Both the position numbers and the translations under genes were made by a program. Positions 23,598 through 31,971 of a stretch of DNA of 38,336 nucleotides are shown one piece after another. Each line of letters begins with the position of its first letter. Position 1 is the first letter of the stretch. This stretch comes from Clostridia bacterium (GTDB lineage: Bacteria; Bacillota; Clostridia; Christensenellales; Aristaeellaceae): the NCBI GenBank assembly GCA_017502305.1, contig JAFVVG010000025.1, forward strand, positions 1-38,336, read 5' to 3'. The notes under the pieces were generated by a model. It did not search any database. It had not been told where the DNA came from and saw only the letters and a program-made list of their open reading frames with translations.

Positions 23598-24623
23598 ATG
23601 AAGCCTCGCGCGAAAAAAATTCTGAATTTTGCCTTCATCTTCGGTACGCTGGCCGTAGTGCTGCTCATTGGCCTCAATGGGCAGGAAATGTCCGGCGCGG
23701 TTGAGGCGCTTAAAAGCATCGCTCCCAAATGGATCATCCTGTGCGTTCTGGCCTGGTGCGGATACCTTCTGTTCGACGCACTGAGCATATACCATTTCCT
23801 TAAGTGCCAGGGACATGCCATTCCACTGGCCTCTTCGCTGTTTGTGGCCATCCAGGGCATGTATTATTCCAACATCACCCCCGGTGCCACCGGCGGCCAG
23901 CCCATGCAGGTCTACTACCTGAAAAAGCGCAACGTACCCATCGGCATCGGCACCTCGGCGCTGACGGTGAAGCTTTTCTCCTTCCAGTTCATGCTGGCGG
24001 TGCTGGGCACCGTTCTATGGATCGCCTATAAGGACTATATCGCCCTGCAGCTGGGCGGCAACATGTGGATCCTGATCATCGGTTACGTCTACAACGTGGT
24101 CGTCGTTGCCTTCACGGTGCTGATGGCCACCAGTAAGCGCCTGGTTCGCTTCTTCGTGATGCTGTTCATCAAGGCCGGCGCCAAGCTGCGCCTGATCAAG
24201 GACCCCGCCACCACCCAGGCCAAGTGGGAGGACGTGATCGACACCTTCCACAGCAGCGTGATGATGATCACCCGCCGTCCCATGGATCTGGTCATCCAGC
24301 TGTTCATCTCCACGGCGCAGATCCTCTCCCTGATGACGGTCACCTTCTTCATTTATCACGCCTTCAAGCTGACCGGCACCTCCTATGGGCAGATCACGGC
24401 CCTGGGCATCATGCTGTATACCTCCGCCGCCTATACACCCCTGCCCGGCGCCTCCGGCGCCCAGGAAGGCGTCTTCGCCCTGTATTTCTCCCAGGTTTTC
24501 CCCGACGGCATCCGCCTGATGGCCCTGCTCCTGTGGCGCTTCTTCACCTATTACTTCACGCTGATCGTGGGCGCCATCGTTTCTGTGGCCAATGGCTTCC
24601 GCTCCGGCAAAACCGCCCGCTGA
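23598..24623 (+). CDS. Lysylphosphatidylglycerol-synthase-TM/YbhN family membrane protein
   Basis: A 341-residue integral membrane protein with about eight hydrophobic segments and the family motif YYSNITPGATGGQPMQVYYL near residues 90-109, then TPLPGASGAQEGVFALYF near 278-295. This is the flippase-like transmembrane module (PF03706) found in MprF and in stand-alone proteins. It lacks the soluble synthase domain of MprF. Substrates of stand-alone members are not settled, but a lipid is likely. The start is ATG 23598, with AAGGAGG 5 bases upstream; the frame extends further upstream through the promoter. It is monocistronic by position. Confidence 0.85.
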   Translation: MKPRAKKILNFAFIFGTLAVVLLIGLNGQEMSGAVEALKSIAPKWIILCVLAWCGYLLFDALSIYHFLKCQGHAIPLASSLFVAIQGMYYSNITPGATGGQPMQVYYLKKRNVPIGIGTSALTVKLFSFQFMLAVLGTVLWIAYKDYIALQLGGNMWILIIGYVYNVVVVAFTVLMATSKRLVRFFVMLFIKAGAKLRLIKDPATTQAKWEDVIDTFHSSVMMITRRPMDLVIQLFISTAQILSLMTVTFFIYHAFKLTGTSYGQITALGIMLYTSAAYTPLPGASGAQEGVFALYFSQVFPDGIRLMALLLWRFFTYYFTLIVGAIVSVANGFRSGKTAR

Positions 24624-24709
24624 TCCTCAGCCCGACTGACGTTGTTTTTCGATCGTGCTGTCACGATTCAATATTGGGTACCTAAATCATTTTGATGGAG
24701 GAAAGACAA

Positions 24710-26344
24710 ATGAAAGCAAAGATCTTATTGCTCGTTCTCCTGACGGTACTGCTGGCCGCATTGCCTGCCCAGGCCGATGTGATCCTGCCTGAAGGCACCG
24801 TGGAAATCGAAGAGCGGGCCTTCATGAACGACACCAGGCTGACCGGCACCTTGATCGTTCCGGCGGGTGTGCAGGAAATCGACGCCGAGTCCTTCCGCAA
24901 CTGCACAGGGCTCACCGGTATCACCTTCACCGATACCCCCGTCATCATCGACAGTCTTGCCTTTGCCGGCTGCACCGGCCTTGCCGGTACCACAGTTTAT
25001 GTGCCCAAGGGAAGCACCATTGCCGCTGATGCTTTCGACAGCACCGTGACCATCGTCATCGCCGGTCTTGATGACTATCCTCCCGTTGTGCCTTCCATGA
25101 TCCAGCCCGAACACACCACCCTTACCATTTACGACTGGTGGTCCGGCGACGGCGATCGTGATCTCTATCCAGATGAAATAGAGCAAAAAAACTATGACTA
25201 TCATGATTGGATCGAATCCACCTACAACGTCAAGATCGTGCAGAAAACGGGGGGCGATTGGACTACCAACGCCGAGGAAATGATCAACTTCACCTCTGCA
25301 CCCGATGACAGCTTGCGCATGTATATCATCGAGCCTGGTCGAGTTGGTAGCCTGGTCGCTAACGGCATTGCCGCTTCCTGGGGAAACTATGACCTTTCCG
25401 CTCCCAAGTGGAATAAGGGCACAATCGACCTGTGGACCATGGGCGGCCAGCATTACGGTGTATCCGTAGGCGCCCATGAACCCCGCGCCCTGGTCTATTT
25501 CAACAAGCGCCTCCTTGAGGAAGCCGGCATTGACTGGAATTCCATCTACGACATGCAGGCTGCCGGCACCTGGACCTGGTCTGCCTTTGAAAGCATGCTG
25601 AAGAAGACCACCCTGGATACCGACAACGACGGCGTAATCGATATCTGGGGCGTGAGCGGCAGCAGTGACTATATGTACCTCTTGGCTGTTCTGGGCAACG
25701 GCGGTTCCTTCTTTGATTTTGATTCCAATGGCAAGCTTCAGCCCACCATGGACAGCGCCGCCAGCATGGCTGCCCTGAATTGGGCAAAGGAGATTCAAAA
25801 CACCTACTGGATGCTCCAGCCGGAAGACGCCAACTGGGATTGGTACAAAGAAGCCTGGAAGGAAGGTAAATTCACTTTCTATATCAACGAGGCCTACTGC
25901 GGATTCAACGCCTGGTCTGAAATGCGCGGCATGGAAGACGAGTGGGGCGCCGTGGCCTTCCCCGTTCCTTCTGCCGGAAGCAAATACATTACCAACCCGT
26001 CTGAAAACACCGCGCTGATCCCCAACGTGTATGACGCTGAAACCGTGCAGACCATCGCTTTCTTCTATGACCTGTGGACCAACGACGCTCCCGGCGTGAA
26101 CAGCGGTGATTCCTGGCGCAGCGGCAAGTATGCGCTCACCGACAAGCGCGCTGTGGATGAAACCTACGCCATGCTGCGAAAAGCCAGTCACGGCGTTGCC
26201 GACAAATTTGTTTACCTGGGCACCCAGAACGATATCCTTGGCGCAAGCTTGCTGTGGCAACTGGCTGATTCCAGCCCCGCAGAGCTGATTGAAGCCGCTA
26301 TGCCCGCCTGGCAGGCTCTGTGCGATACTTTCAACAGCAAATAA
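24710..26344 (+). CDS. Secreted fusion: BspA-like leucine-rich repeats plus extracellular solute-binding protein
   Basis: A 544-residue exported protein. Signal peptide MKAKILLLVLLTVLLAALPAQA has no lipobox Cys, so it is probably released or wall-held, not a lipoprotein. Residues about 25-120 are BspA-type (LRR_5) repeats: IEERAFMNDTRLTGTLIVPA, IDAESFRNCTGLTGITF, IDSLAFAGCTGLAG. From about 135 onward it is a family 1 sugar-binding protein (ALVYFNKRLLEEAGIDWNSI; ESMLKKTTLDTDNDGVIDIW; YALTDKRAVDETYAMLR). GGAGG lies 8 bases before ATG 24710. No ABC permease genes are adjacent. The combination is unusual; it may capture carbohydrate at the surface, not feed a transporter. Confidence 0.85.
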   Translation: MKAKILLLVLLTVLLAALPAQADVILPEGTVEIEERAFMNDTRLTGTLIVPAGVQEIDAESFRNCTGLTGITFTDTPVIIDSLAFAGCTGLAGTTVYVPKGSTIAADAFDSTVTIVIAGLDDYPPVVPSMIQPEHTTLTIYDWWSGDGDRDLYPDEIEQKNYDYHDWIESTYNVKIVQKTGGDWTTNAEEMINFTSAPDDSLRMYIIEPGRVGSLVANGIAASWGNYDLSAPKWNKGTIDLWTMGGQHYGVSVGAHEPRALVYFNKRLLEEAGIDWNSIYDMQAAGTWTWSAFESMLKKTTLDTDNDGVIDIWGVSGSSDYMYLLAVLGNGGSFFDFDSNGKLQPTMDSAASMAALNWAKEIQNTYWMLQPEDANWDWYKEAWKEGKFTFYINEAYCGFNAWSEMRGMEDEWGAVAFPVPSAGSKYITNPSENTALIPNVYDAETVQTIAFFYDLWTNDAPGVNSGDSWRSGKYALTDKRAVDETYAMLRKASHGVADKFVYLGTQNDILGASLLWQLADSSPAELIEAAMPAWQALCDTFNSK

Positions 26345-26359
26345 CGATTAACCCATCCT

Positions 26360-26388
26360 GGCCGCTGCAAAAACGCAGCGGCCTTTTT
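26360..26388 (+). terminator. Rho-independent terminator after the solute-binding fusion gene
   Basis: GGCCGCTGC (26360-26368) pairs with GCAGCGGCC (26375-26383), followed by five Ts. It starts 15 bases after the stop codon. Confidence 0.92.
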
Positions 26389-26393
26389 CATGC

Positions 26394-26428
26394 AAAAATT
26401 GCCCGCTTTCCCTCACGGAAAAGCGGGC
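26394..26428 (-). terminator. Terminator of the minus-strand serine hydrolase transcript
   Basis: On the minus strand a stem of about 11 bp with a one-base bulge (26428-26417 with 26411-26401) is followed by AATTTTT (A-run 26394-26398 on the plus strand). It lies about 140 bases beyond the serine hydrolase stop, so that transcript runs antisense to the small ORF at 26459. Confidence 0.7.
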
Positions 26429-26458
26429 ATACTGCCTTCATGAAAAGGAGGCGGTGAT

Positions 26459-26785
26459 ATGGACAATCACATCGATCATTCTTTTTATTCTGTGGAAAAG
26501 CTGGCTTCCGCCACCGAGTGCACCGGACTTATGCCCGCCATGCCCCCCACCATGGACGGTCAGGAGGAGCTTACGGACATGATGGCCATTCATTGCCCGC
26601 CGGGCGCCAATGGGGCAGGCGGAGAAGCTCACCAATGGGAGCGTGCAGTCTCGCATCCTTCTGATGAACATAGTCGACTGACGAGAAAAGTTGGCACCCG
26701 TCTGTCCAACGCACCTGTCCCGAGCCGTCCGCCGCAAGGCCGTAATCCTCACGGCAGCGGCCCTTCTCCGGCACAAGAACGGTGA
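26459..26785 (+). CDS. Possible small protein, convergent with the serine hydrolase gene
   Basis: A 108-codon frame beginning MDNHIDHSFYSVEKLASATE, preceded by an excellent AAGGAGG 7 bases before the ATG. The first 45-50 residues (including ECTGLMPAMPP) look protein-like. Small clostridial proteins with an ATECTG-type segment seem familiar, but I cannot name a family. From about codon 38 it overlaps the 3' end of the serine hydrolase gene on the other strand by 215 bases, and there it reads like a shadow frame. No promoter is visible, and the upstream gene has its own terminator. It may be a real but 3'-truncated gene, or a remnant joined to the hydrolase end by deletion. Confidence 0.4.
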   Translation: MDNHIDHSFYSVEKLASATECTGLMPAMPPTMDGQEELTDMMAIHCPPGANGAGGEAHQWERAVSHPSDEHSRLTRKVGTRLSNAPVPSRPPQGRNPHGSGPSPAQER

Positions 26786-27782
26786 GGCGGTCCAGCACCC
26801 GGTTGCCCAGGAAAAGCGTGAACACCCCCACCTGGGGATCGATAGCCACATGATGCCCCGTAAAGCCGCTGAGCCCGATGGCCTCACTGGACATATACAG
26901 GGGAATCTCGGAAAAATACTGCTCCGGATGCTTCACATAGCACTGGCAGCCCAGAAACTGCGTCCAGCCGCCCTCCGGCAGCGGTCTGCCGGTGCGGTTG
27001 CGGGCCATATAGCGCAGGCTTGCCCGGCTGACGACCCGTTCCTTCAGCACGCCCTGGCAGAGCTTTACCATATCGCCGCGGGTGGCAAACAGCCCCGCGT
27101 GGCCGCACACATCGCCCTCCTGCATCAGCAGGTGGGCTTTCGGGTCGTGGGGCGTGCCCGGGGCAATACCCTGCCGGACAATCCACTTTTCGCCCTCAAT
27201 GCGGTGCTCCCCATCATAGCAGATGCAGTCTTTCAGCCGTTCCGGGGGCACATGGGCAAAGGTATTCCCCATGCCCAGGGGCTTCAATATGCACCGGCGG
27301 AGCACCTCCATGTAGCTTTCCCCCGCCGCGCCCTCGATGACGTATTTCAGCGCCATGGCATGCATATCGGAATAAGCCCGGCCGGTCATCGGTCTGGCTT
27401 CCATGGCAAACAGCTGCCTGATGCCGCCGGCCACATCCGCCTGGGCGTCCACCCGCTGGGGCGTGATGAGGGCCACCTCAAAGCCCAGCACCTGATCCAC
27501 CGACACGCCTGTAAGACGTGCAAACTGGGGCGCGTAGTCCGTCACCGGCCTGGTAAGATCCAGCTTACCCTCTTCCCACAGCCGCATGACCGCAAGGCCC
27601 GTGAACAGCTTGGTCAGGCTGGCCAGATCGTAGATGGAATCCTCATGAATGGGCGTACCCGCTCTGTCCGCCACGCCCCGCAGGGCGTGATATTCCGCAT
27701 CCGCTGTACCGCAGGTCACGCTGAGGCAGGACATGATGCGCTTCTCATCCGTGAAATACCCGATGGCGTCGTAGAGCGACAA
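26571..27782 (-). CDS. Serine hydrolase, beta-lactamase/EstB family
   Basis: A 403-residue penicillin-binding-protein-like hydrolase. The SxxK nucleophile motif is Ser55-Leu-Thr-Lys58 (DLASLTKLF). The usual Tyr-Ser-Asn is Tyr137-Ser-Asp139 (RAYSDMHAM). A late motif GFTGHHVAIDPQVGVF matches the esterase/DD-peptidase group's GFTGT...DP segment, with His-His replacing Thr. No signal peptide is seen, so it is probably a cytoplasmic esterase. The start is TTG 27782, with GGAGG 8 bases upstream. The frame runs five codons further, through that ribosome-binding site. It follows a repeat element and is the last gene of the minus-strand series. Confidence 0.85.
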   Translation of the reverse strand: MSLYDAIGYFTDEKRIMSCLSVTCGTADAEYHALRGVADRAGTPIHEDSIYDLASLTKLFTGLAVMRLWEEGKLDLTRPVTDYAPQFARLTGVSVDQVLGFEVALITPQRVDAQADVAGGIRQLFAMEARPMTGRAYSDMHAMALKYVIEGAAGESYMEVLRRCILKPLGMGNTFAHVPPERLKDCICYDGEHRIEGEKWIVRQGIAPGTPHDPKAHLLMQEGDVCGHAGLFATRGDMVKLCQGVLKERVVSRASLRYMARNRTGRPLPEGGWTQFLGCQCYVKHPEQYFSEIPLYMSSEAIGLSGFTGHHVAIDPQVGVFTLFLGNRVLDRLTVLVPEKGRCREDYGLAADGSGQVRWTDGCQLFSSVDYVHQKDARLHAPIGELLRLPHWRPAGNEWPSCP

Positions 27783-27800
27783 TGTCCTCACCTCCAAAAA

Positions 27801-27955
27801 CCGCGTCGCGGCGCATCCGTTATGCGCCGTGACCCCTGCTTATATGCCGTCCCCATGTCATCCCCGAAATGGGTGTCGAGAGGGCCGAAGGGCCCTTCGC
27901 GGAGTCCAGAGGCAGCGCCTCTGGTAGGGTTTCCAAAGGGGCAAAGCCCCTTTGG
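27801..27955 (-). repeat. Dispersed multi-hairpin repeat, copy A
   Basis: Just after the TGA of the amino-acid kinase gene, the minus strand holds successive GC-rich hairpins: CCAAAGGGGC...GCCCCTTTGG, CCAGAGGC...GCCTCTGG and an AAGGGCC element. They end with GGGGTCACGGCGC...GCGCCGCGACGCGG. The same layout and near-identical end segment recur at 32522-32678. It fills the space between two genes, encodes nothing obvious, and lacks transposase or target-site duplications that I can see. Confidence 0.8.
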
Positions 27956-28780
27956 TCACTCCACGCCGATGCGGGTGCAGGCCACCTTGCCCTCCACCAG
28001 GTCGGAAAGGCGGTGGCGGGCATGTCCGATAATCACCGTGGTGCCGTTGCGCACAGATTCCAGGGCATATTCCAGCTTGGCCCGGGCGCCGTTGGCCCCG
28101 GCACGGCTGGCGCCAACGCAGTTGGACTGCAGCTTGCGCACAGCCACCTCCACTTCCTCCACCGTTTTGCCGGTAACGTCCCGGACCAGGGTGGTGGGAT
28201 CAGCGGGGTTCTGATAAATGCCTTCGGTAGAGGTCATCAGCACCAGGGTTTTGGCCCGGACAAGGTTGGCAATGACGGCGGCGGTTTCGTCGTTATCCAC
28301 GCACTCGTGAACCTCGCCGCCTTGCTGACGGCGGGCCGCCAGCTCCATCTTGCGGTTTTCCTCGTCGGATACAGGGTCGTTGTAGTTCACGATGGGAACA
28401 GTCTTCTGCATGGCTGCGCGGATCAGCAGCTTGCGGATGTGCTCCCGCTTCTCCGGGTCGTTGAAGTGGGTATGCTCCACCAGCAGCTGGCGCACGCCGT
28501 ATTCCGGGGAAATAAACTGCCGGTAGTTCTGCATCAGGATACTCTGGCCCTGGGCGGCATAGTCGGTTTTGTCCTGCTCAGGGTCACCATAGAGCTCGCA
28601 GCCGGTGCGCTTGATGTAATCCAGGCGGCCGATCTCCGTGGCGCCGGAGGTGACCCAGATCATACCGGGCTTGAGCTCCGCGCCCAGGCGGGAGAAAATA
28701 TTATAGTCAATGTCCTGATCCTCCTTGCGGATCAGGGCCATGGAACCAATCTTGCCAACCAAGTCAAACTGATAATCCAT
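27956..28780 (-). CDS. Amino-acid kinase family protein (glutamate 5-kinase-like)
   Basis: A 274-residue kinase of the fold shared by glutamate 5-kinase, aspartokinase and UMP kinase. WVTSGATEIGRLDY (about 42-55) corresponds to the VSSGAxxxG phosphate-binding loop. VDNDETAAVIANLVRAKTLV is the nucleotide-domain motif, followed by LMTSTEGIYQNPADP, like ProB's LLSDxDGLYxxDP. There is no PUA domain. AGGAGG lies 8 bases before ATG 28780. It sits downstream of chorismate mutase and shikimate kinase genes, but no proA accompanies it, so the substrate is uncertain. Confidence 0.75.
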   Translation of the reverse strand: MDYQFDLVGKIGSMALIRKEDQDIDYNIFSRLGAELKPGMIWVTSGATEIGRLDYIKRTGCELYGDPEQDKTDYAAQGQSILMQNYRQFISPEYGVRQLLVEHTHFNDPEKREHIRKLLIRAAMQKTVPIVNYNDPVSDEENRKMELAARRQQGGEVHECVDNDETAAVIANLVRAKTLVLMTSTEGIYQNPADPTTLVRDVTGKTVEEVEVAVRKLQSNCVGASRAGANGARAKLEYALESVRNGTTVIIGHARHRLSDLVEGKVACTRIGVE

Positions 28781-28811
28781 TGGAATAACCTCCTGAAATT
28801 GGTATCCCTCT

Positions 28812-28996
28812 CTGAGCGCCTTGCTCCAGAGGTGTCGGAGGGCCGCAGCCCTCTGACTGTAATCGTATCCGACGGCTTTGCCGCCGGGGCGTTTTCAGCT
28901 TTACTGAAAACTTTCCTTACACGAAGGAGTGACCGGGAGCGAAGCGACCAACGACTGAGTGCAATATCTCGTTCAAATGGCTTTGCCATTTGAACG
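28812..28996 (-). repeat. Multi-hairpin intergenic region related to the dispersed repeat (C)
   Basis: Four inverted repeats fill this space between shikimate kinase and the amino-acid kinase: a perfect 12-bp stem with a 3-base loop (28970-28996), GTTTTCAG...CTGAAAAC (28891-28911), a CGGCGG/CCGTCGG stem near 28869-28887, and GTCAGAGGGC...GCCCTCCGAC (28834-28857). The stretch GCGGCCCTCCGACACC resembles a segment of copy A. None is followed by a U-run, so they may be processing or stability elements, not terminators. Confidence 0.6.
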
Positions 28997-29002
28997 AATG
29001 CT

Positions 29003-29515
29003 TCAGCATCCCATATGCCGCATAATCTGCTCCAAGCCTCTTAACCCCGCATGGTAGCCATTGCTGTTGTCCATCACAAAATCCGCCACGGAGCGGTAGA
29101 TGTCAATGCGCTCATGGTAAAGCCGCTCCACCTCGCTCAGGCCCTTCTGGGCCAAAAGAGGTCGCCGGTCCAGCTTGATATCCCCCATGATTTCCTCCAG
29201 GGGACGGTCGATGAGCACAATTACGCCATGGTTGCGCATAATGGCCCGGTTGTTCTCCCTGAGCACCGTGCCGCCGCCGGTGGAGATCAGGCTGGGCTTT
29301 TCCCGGGTCAGCTGGATAAGGGTGTTGGTCTCCGCGTTGCGGAAGGCCTGCTCGCCATACATTTCAAACATTTCCGAAACCGTGCAGCCCACCGTTTCGG
29401 AAATGCGCTGATCCATGTCCACATAGGGCACATGGAGCATGTTGCCCACCTTGCGGCCCAGGCTGCTCTTGCCGCAGCCGGGCATGCCGATCAGGAATAC
29501 GTGCCGCTCAAGCAT
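29003..29515 (-). CDS. aroK: Shikimate kinase
   Basis: A 170-residue enzyme that phosphorylates shikimate in aromatic amino-acid synthesis. The Walker A loop is GMPGCGKSS (10-18). Asp33 and Asp35 (YVDMDQRI) and Arg59 bind shikimate. STGGGTV has Gly80-82, and DRRPLL near 116-121 is the ATP lid. It overlaps the chorismate mutase stop codon by 8 bases. Length and motifs are complete, so it should be active. The stop is followed within 7 bases by a strong hairpin. Confidence 0.95.
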   Translation of the reverse strand: MLERHVFLIGMPGCGKSSLGRKVGNMLHVPYVDMDQRISETVGCTVSEMFEMYGEQAFRNAETNTLIQLTREKPSLISTGGGTVLRENNRAIMRNHGVIVLIDRPLEEIMGDIKLDRRPLLAQKGLSEVERLYHERIDIYRSVADFVMDNSNGYHAGLRGLEQIMRHMGC

Positions 29516-29795
29516 GCTCTTCCGCCTCCTTCAGGATGCGCTGCTGCTCCTGGCGGCTCAGGCGCATGATCTCCTCATAGAGGCAGCGGAGGCTGGGGGC
29601 CCAATGGCCGTCCTTCAGCATGCTGACGCGGGAATCCAGCACAATATTCTCCCGGCTTTGATCCAGCACAGGCAGCCCGTGTGCGATCTTATAGGCCGCC
29701 ACCTCCCGGGCCAGGTTCATGCGCTTTTCAAACAGGGCGACGATCTCCCTGTCCACGCTGTCCAGCTCCAGCCGGATCGCACTCAGCTCTTTCAT
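29508..29795 (-). CDS. Chorismate mutase, AroQ type
   Basis: A 95-residue all-helical protein that converts chorismate to prephenate. The family pattern is visible: LDSVDREIVALFEKRMNLAR at 11-30, then VAAYKIAHGLPVLDQSREN with Lys36, Arg48 and Glu49 as active-site residues. AAGGAGG lies 8 bases before ATG 29795. Being followed directly by aroK makes a small aromatic-amino-acid unit. It is a monofunctional domain, with no prephenate dehydratase or DAHP synthase fused. Confidence 0.92.
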   Translation of the reverse strand: MKELSAIRLELDSVDREIVALFEKRMNLAREVAAYKIAHGLPVLDQSRENIVLDSRVSMLKDGHWAPSLRCLYEEIMRLSRQEQQRILKEAEEHA

Positions 29796-29808
29796 CGCGT
29801 GTACCTCC

Positions 29809-31269
29809 TTATGCGTCCTTCACCATCTCCAGGGTAAAGGCAAAGGCCGTTCCCTCCTGAGTCTCCAATAATTTCAGGGTCTGGCCGTGCATTTCCATAA
29901 TGCGCTGGCAGATGCTCAGCCCCAGGCCCGTGCCCTTGCCGGCGGTGTGGGCCCTGTCGGCGGTGAAGAAACGGTCAAAGACCTTTTCCCGATCCTCCGG
30001 GGCGATGCCCACGCCGTTGTCTGCCACGGTAACGGTGCATTTCTCGCCCTCCGCCCGGGTGGTCAGGGTGATTCTGCCGCCCTGGGGGGTAAACTTGATG
30101 GCGTTATCCAGCAGGTTTACCACCACCTGCTCAATGCGGTCGCTGTCGGCCCGGACCATGCAGGGCTCCTGGTGGAATTCGCACTCCACTTCCATCTGCT
30201 TGCTTTCCAGGTCATTCACCCGGCGGATGATGGCCCGGCGCAGCATCTCGTTGATATCAAAATCGCTGGCGTCAATGGCCGCGTCGTCCCGCTCCAGGCG
30301 GGAAAGGGCCAAGAGGTCGCCAATGAGCTTGGACAGGCGGCGCGTCTCATCCCCCACCAGGGCCAGGTATCGGGGGTGTTCCTCCTGGGGAATGGTGCCG
30401 TCCTCCATGCCCTCCACAAAGCCGCTGATAGAGGTAATGGGGCTGCGGAGCTCGTGGCTCACGTTTGCCACAAACTCACGGCGGCTGCTCTCCACCTGGG
30501 AAAGCTTCCCCGCCATGCTGTTGAAGGCGGTGGCAAGCTCGGTAATCTCCGGGCTGCCTGTTTCCGTGGACACACGGACGTTGAAGTTTCCCTCCGCCAT
30601 GGTGCGGGCCGCCCGGGTCACATCGTTCAGGGGCCGCATCACCGAGCGCACATAGAAGAACACCAGCGCTGCCGCGATGGACAGTGCCGTGGCGGCCACC
30701 AGAAGGGTCTGGGGCAGCATGGACATGAGGTTCCCCTCGATGATCTGGGCATTGGTCTGGATCAGCACGGCGCCCAGCACGGCGTCGTCCTGCACAAAGG
30801 GTACGCCCACCATAAAGGCCGGATCGCCGCCGATGCGCAGGCGCAGCGCCACCTCCTGGCCGGTAAGCACCATGGTCAGGGCCAGGTTCAGCTCCTGCCC
30901 ATCCAGGGAGGCCACAAAGTCCGGATCCTCGGCATAGGCGGTGCGCATGTTGTCCATCACCCGGCCGCGGCGGTCCACCACCAGGATGTACGCGCCGTAG
31001 TCCTGGAAAACCTGATCCGCCTTCCAGCGGATGTACCTGATGGTGGAATCGTTCTGCCCGAAGAGGATGCCGGCGGAGCTGGCGGAATTCTGCGCCGCCA
31101 GGTAGGAGATCTCCCGGGCCTCCTGCATGAGGGCGTCCAGGCGGGCGGAAATCCGCTGGTTGCGCAGGGTGAAATAGCTCATGCCGGAAATGCCGATGGT
31201 AACCATCACAATCGCCGCCATGACCATGCTCATGATCCGGGTAAACATGTCTCGTTCGCGTCGTATCAT
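29809..31269 (-). CDS. Membrane sensor histidine kinase
   Basis: A 486-residue HK of the OmpR/PhoR class. It has TM1 (about 11-34), an extracytoplasmic sensor of about 150 residues with a PAS-like/double-CACHE look (AYILVVDRRGRVMDN), TM2 (about 185-207) and HAMP (207-260). HisKA follows with phospho-acceptor His272 in VSHELRSP, then HATPase with N box NLLDNAIKF, DNGVGIAPEDREKVFDRFF and GKGTGLGLSI. It starts 4 bases after the response-regulator stop, with a weak ribosome-binding site, so translation is probably coupled. The signal is unknown. Confidence 0.93.
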   Translation of the reverse strand: MIRRERDMFTRIMSMVMAAIVMVTIGISGMSYFTLRNQRISARLDALMQEAREISYLAAQNSASSAGILFGQNDSTIRYIRWKADQVFQDYGAYILVVDRRGRVMDNMRTAYAEDPDFVASLDGQELNLALTMVLTGQEVALRLRIGGDPAFMVGVPFVQDDAVLGAVLIQTNAQIIEGNLMSMLPQTLLVAATALSIAAALVFFYVRSVMRPLNDVTRAARTMAEGNFNVRVSTETGSPEITELATAFNSMAGKLSQVESSRREFVANVSHELRSPITSISGFVEGMEDGTIPQEEHPRYLALVGDETRRLSKLIGDLLALSRLERDDAAIDASDFDINEMLRRAIIRRVNDLESKQMEVECEFHQEPCMVRADSDRIEQVVVNLLDNAIKFTPQGGRITLTTRAEGEKCTVTVADNGVGIAPEDREKVFDRFFTADRAHTAGKGTGLGLSICQRIMEMHGQTLKLLETQEGTAFAFTLEMVKDA

Positions 31270-31273
31270 AGCA

Positions 31274-31966
31274 TCACTTCATTTCAAACTTATAGCCCAC
31301 GCCCCACACCGTTCGGATGCACCAGCCGAACCGCTCGCACTCGGGCAGCTTCTCCCTCAGGCGCTTGATGTGCACATCCACCGTGCGGCTGTCACCATAG
31401 AAGTCAAAGCCCCACACCTGTTCCAGCAGCTGTTCACGGGTGAACACCTGGTTCTGGTGGGAGGCCAGGAAGTACAATACCTCCAGCTCCTTGGGGGGCA
31501 TTTCCACCTTTTCGCCCTGATAGTTCACCTCATATTGGGCGAGGCTCACCGTCAGGCCGGGGAAGGCCAGGGTGTCGGTCTTTTCCTCATCGCTGCCCTG
31601 GGTGCGGCGCAATACGGCCTTCACCCGGGCCACCAGCTCCTTGGTATCAAAGGGCTTGGTGATGTAGTCATCCGCGCCCAGCTCCAGGCCCAGCACCTTA
31701 TCGAAGGTTTCGTCCTTGGCGGTGAGCATAATGATCGGGATGCTGCTGGTTTTGCGCACGGACTTCAGCACCTGCCAGCCGTCCATGCCGGGGAGCATCA
31801 CGTCCAGGAGCATCAAATCCGGGGGCAGCTTGCGGAAATGGGCGATGGCGTCGTCGCCCCGGTCAGCGGTTTTGACCTCAAAGCCTTCCTTTTCCAGGTA
31901 AAGCTGCACCAGGCGGGAAATGTTGGGATCGTCGTCAACAAGCAGGATATAGGGCTTGTCTTTCAT
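31274..31966 (-). CDS. OmpR-family response regulator
   Basis: A 230-residue DNA-binding regulator. The receiver domain has Asp11-Asp12, phospho-acceptor Asp55 in LLDVMLPGMDGW, a TAKDE segment and the Lys of DYITKPF. The C-terminal winged helix ends with FYGDSRTVDVHIKRLREKL and WGVGYKFEM. The start is ATG 31966, with GGAGG 8 bases upstream; a GTG three codons earlier overlaps the acetyltransferase stop. It is paired with the histidine kinase gene that follows. Confidence 0.95.
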   Translation of the reverse strand: MKDKPYILLVDDDPNISRLVQLYLEKEGFEVKTADRGDDAIAHFRKLPPDLMLLDVMLPGMDGWQVLKSVRKTSSIPIIMLTAKDETFDKVLGLELGADDYITKPFDTKELVARVKAVLRRTQGSDEEKTDTLAFPGLTVSLAQYEVNYQGEKVEMPPKELEVLYFLASHQNQVFTREQLLEQVWGFDFYGDSRTVDVHIKRLREKLPECERFGWCIRTVWGVGYKFEMK

Positions 31967-31971
31967 GGGTG

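Noticed and set aside
24652..24667. Small inverted repeat ATCGTG...CACGAT before the solute-binding fusion gene as an operator or terminator
   Set aside because: Only 6 bp with no U-run and no second copy; too weak to call.
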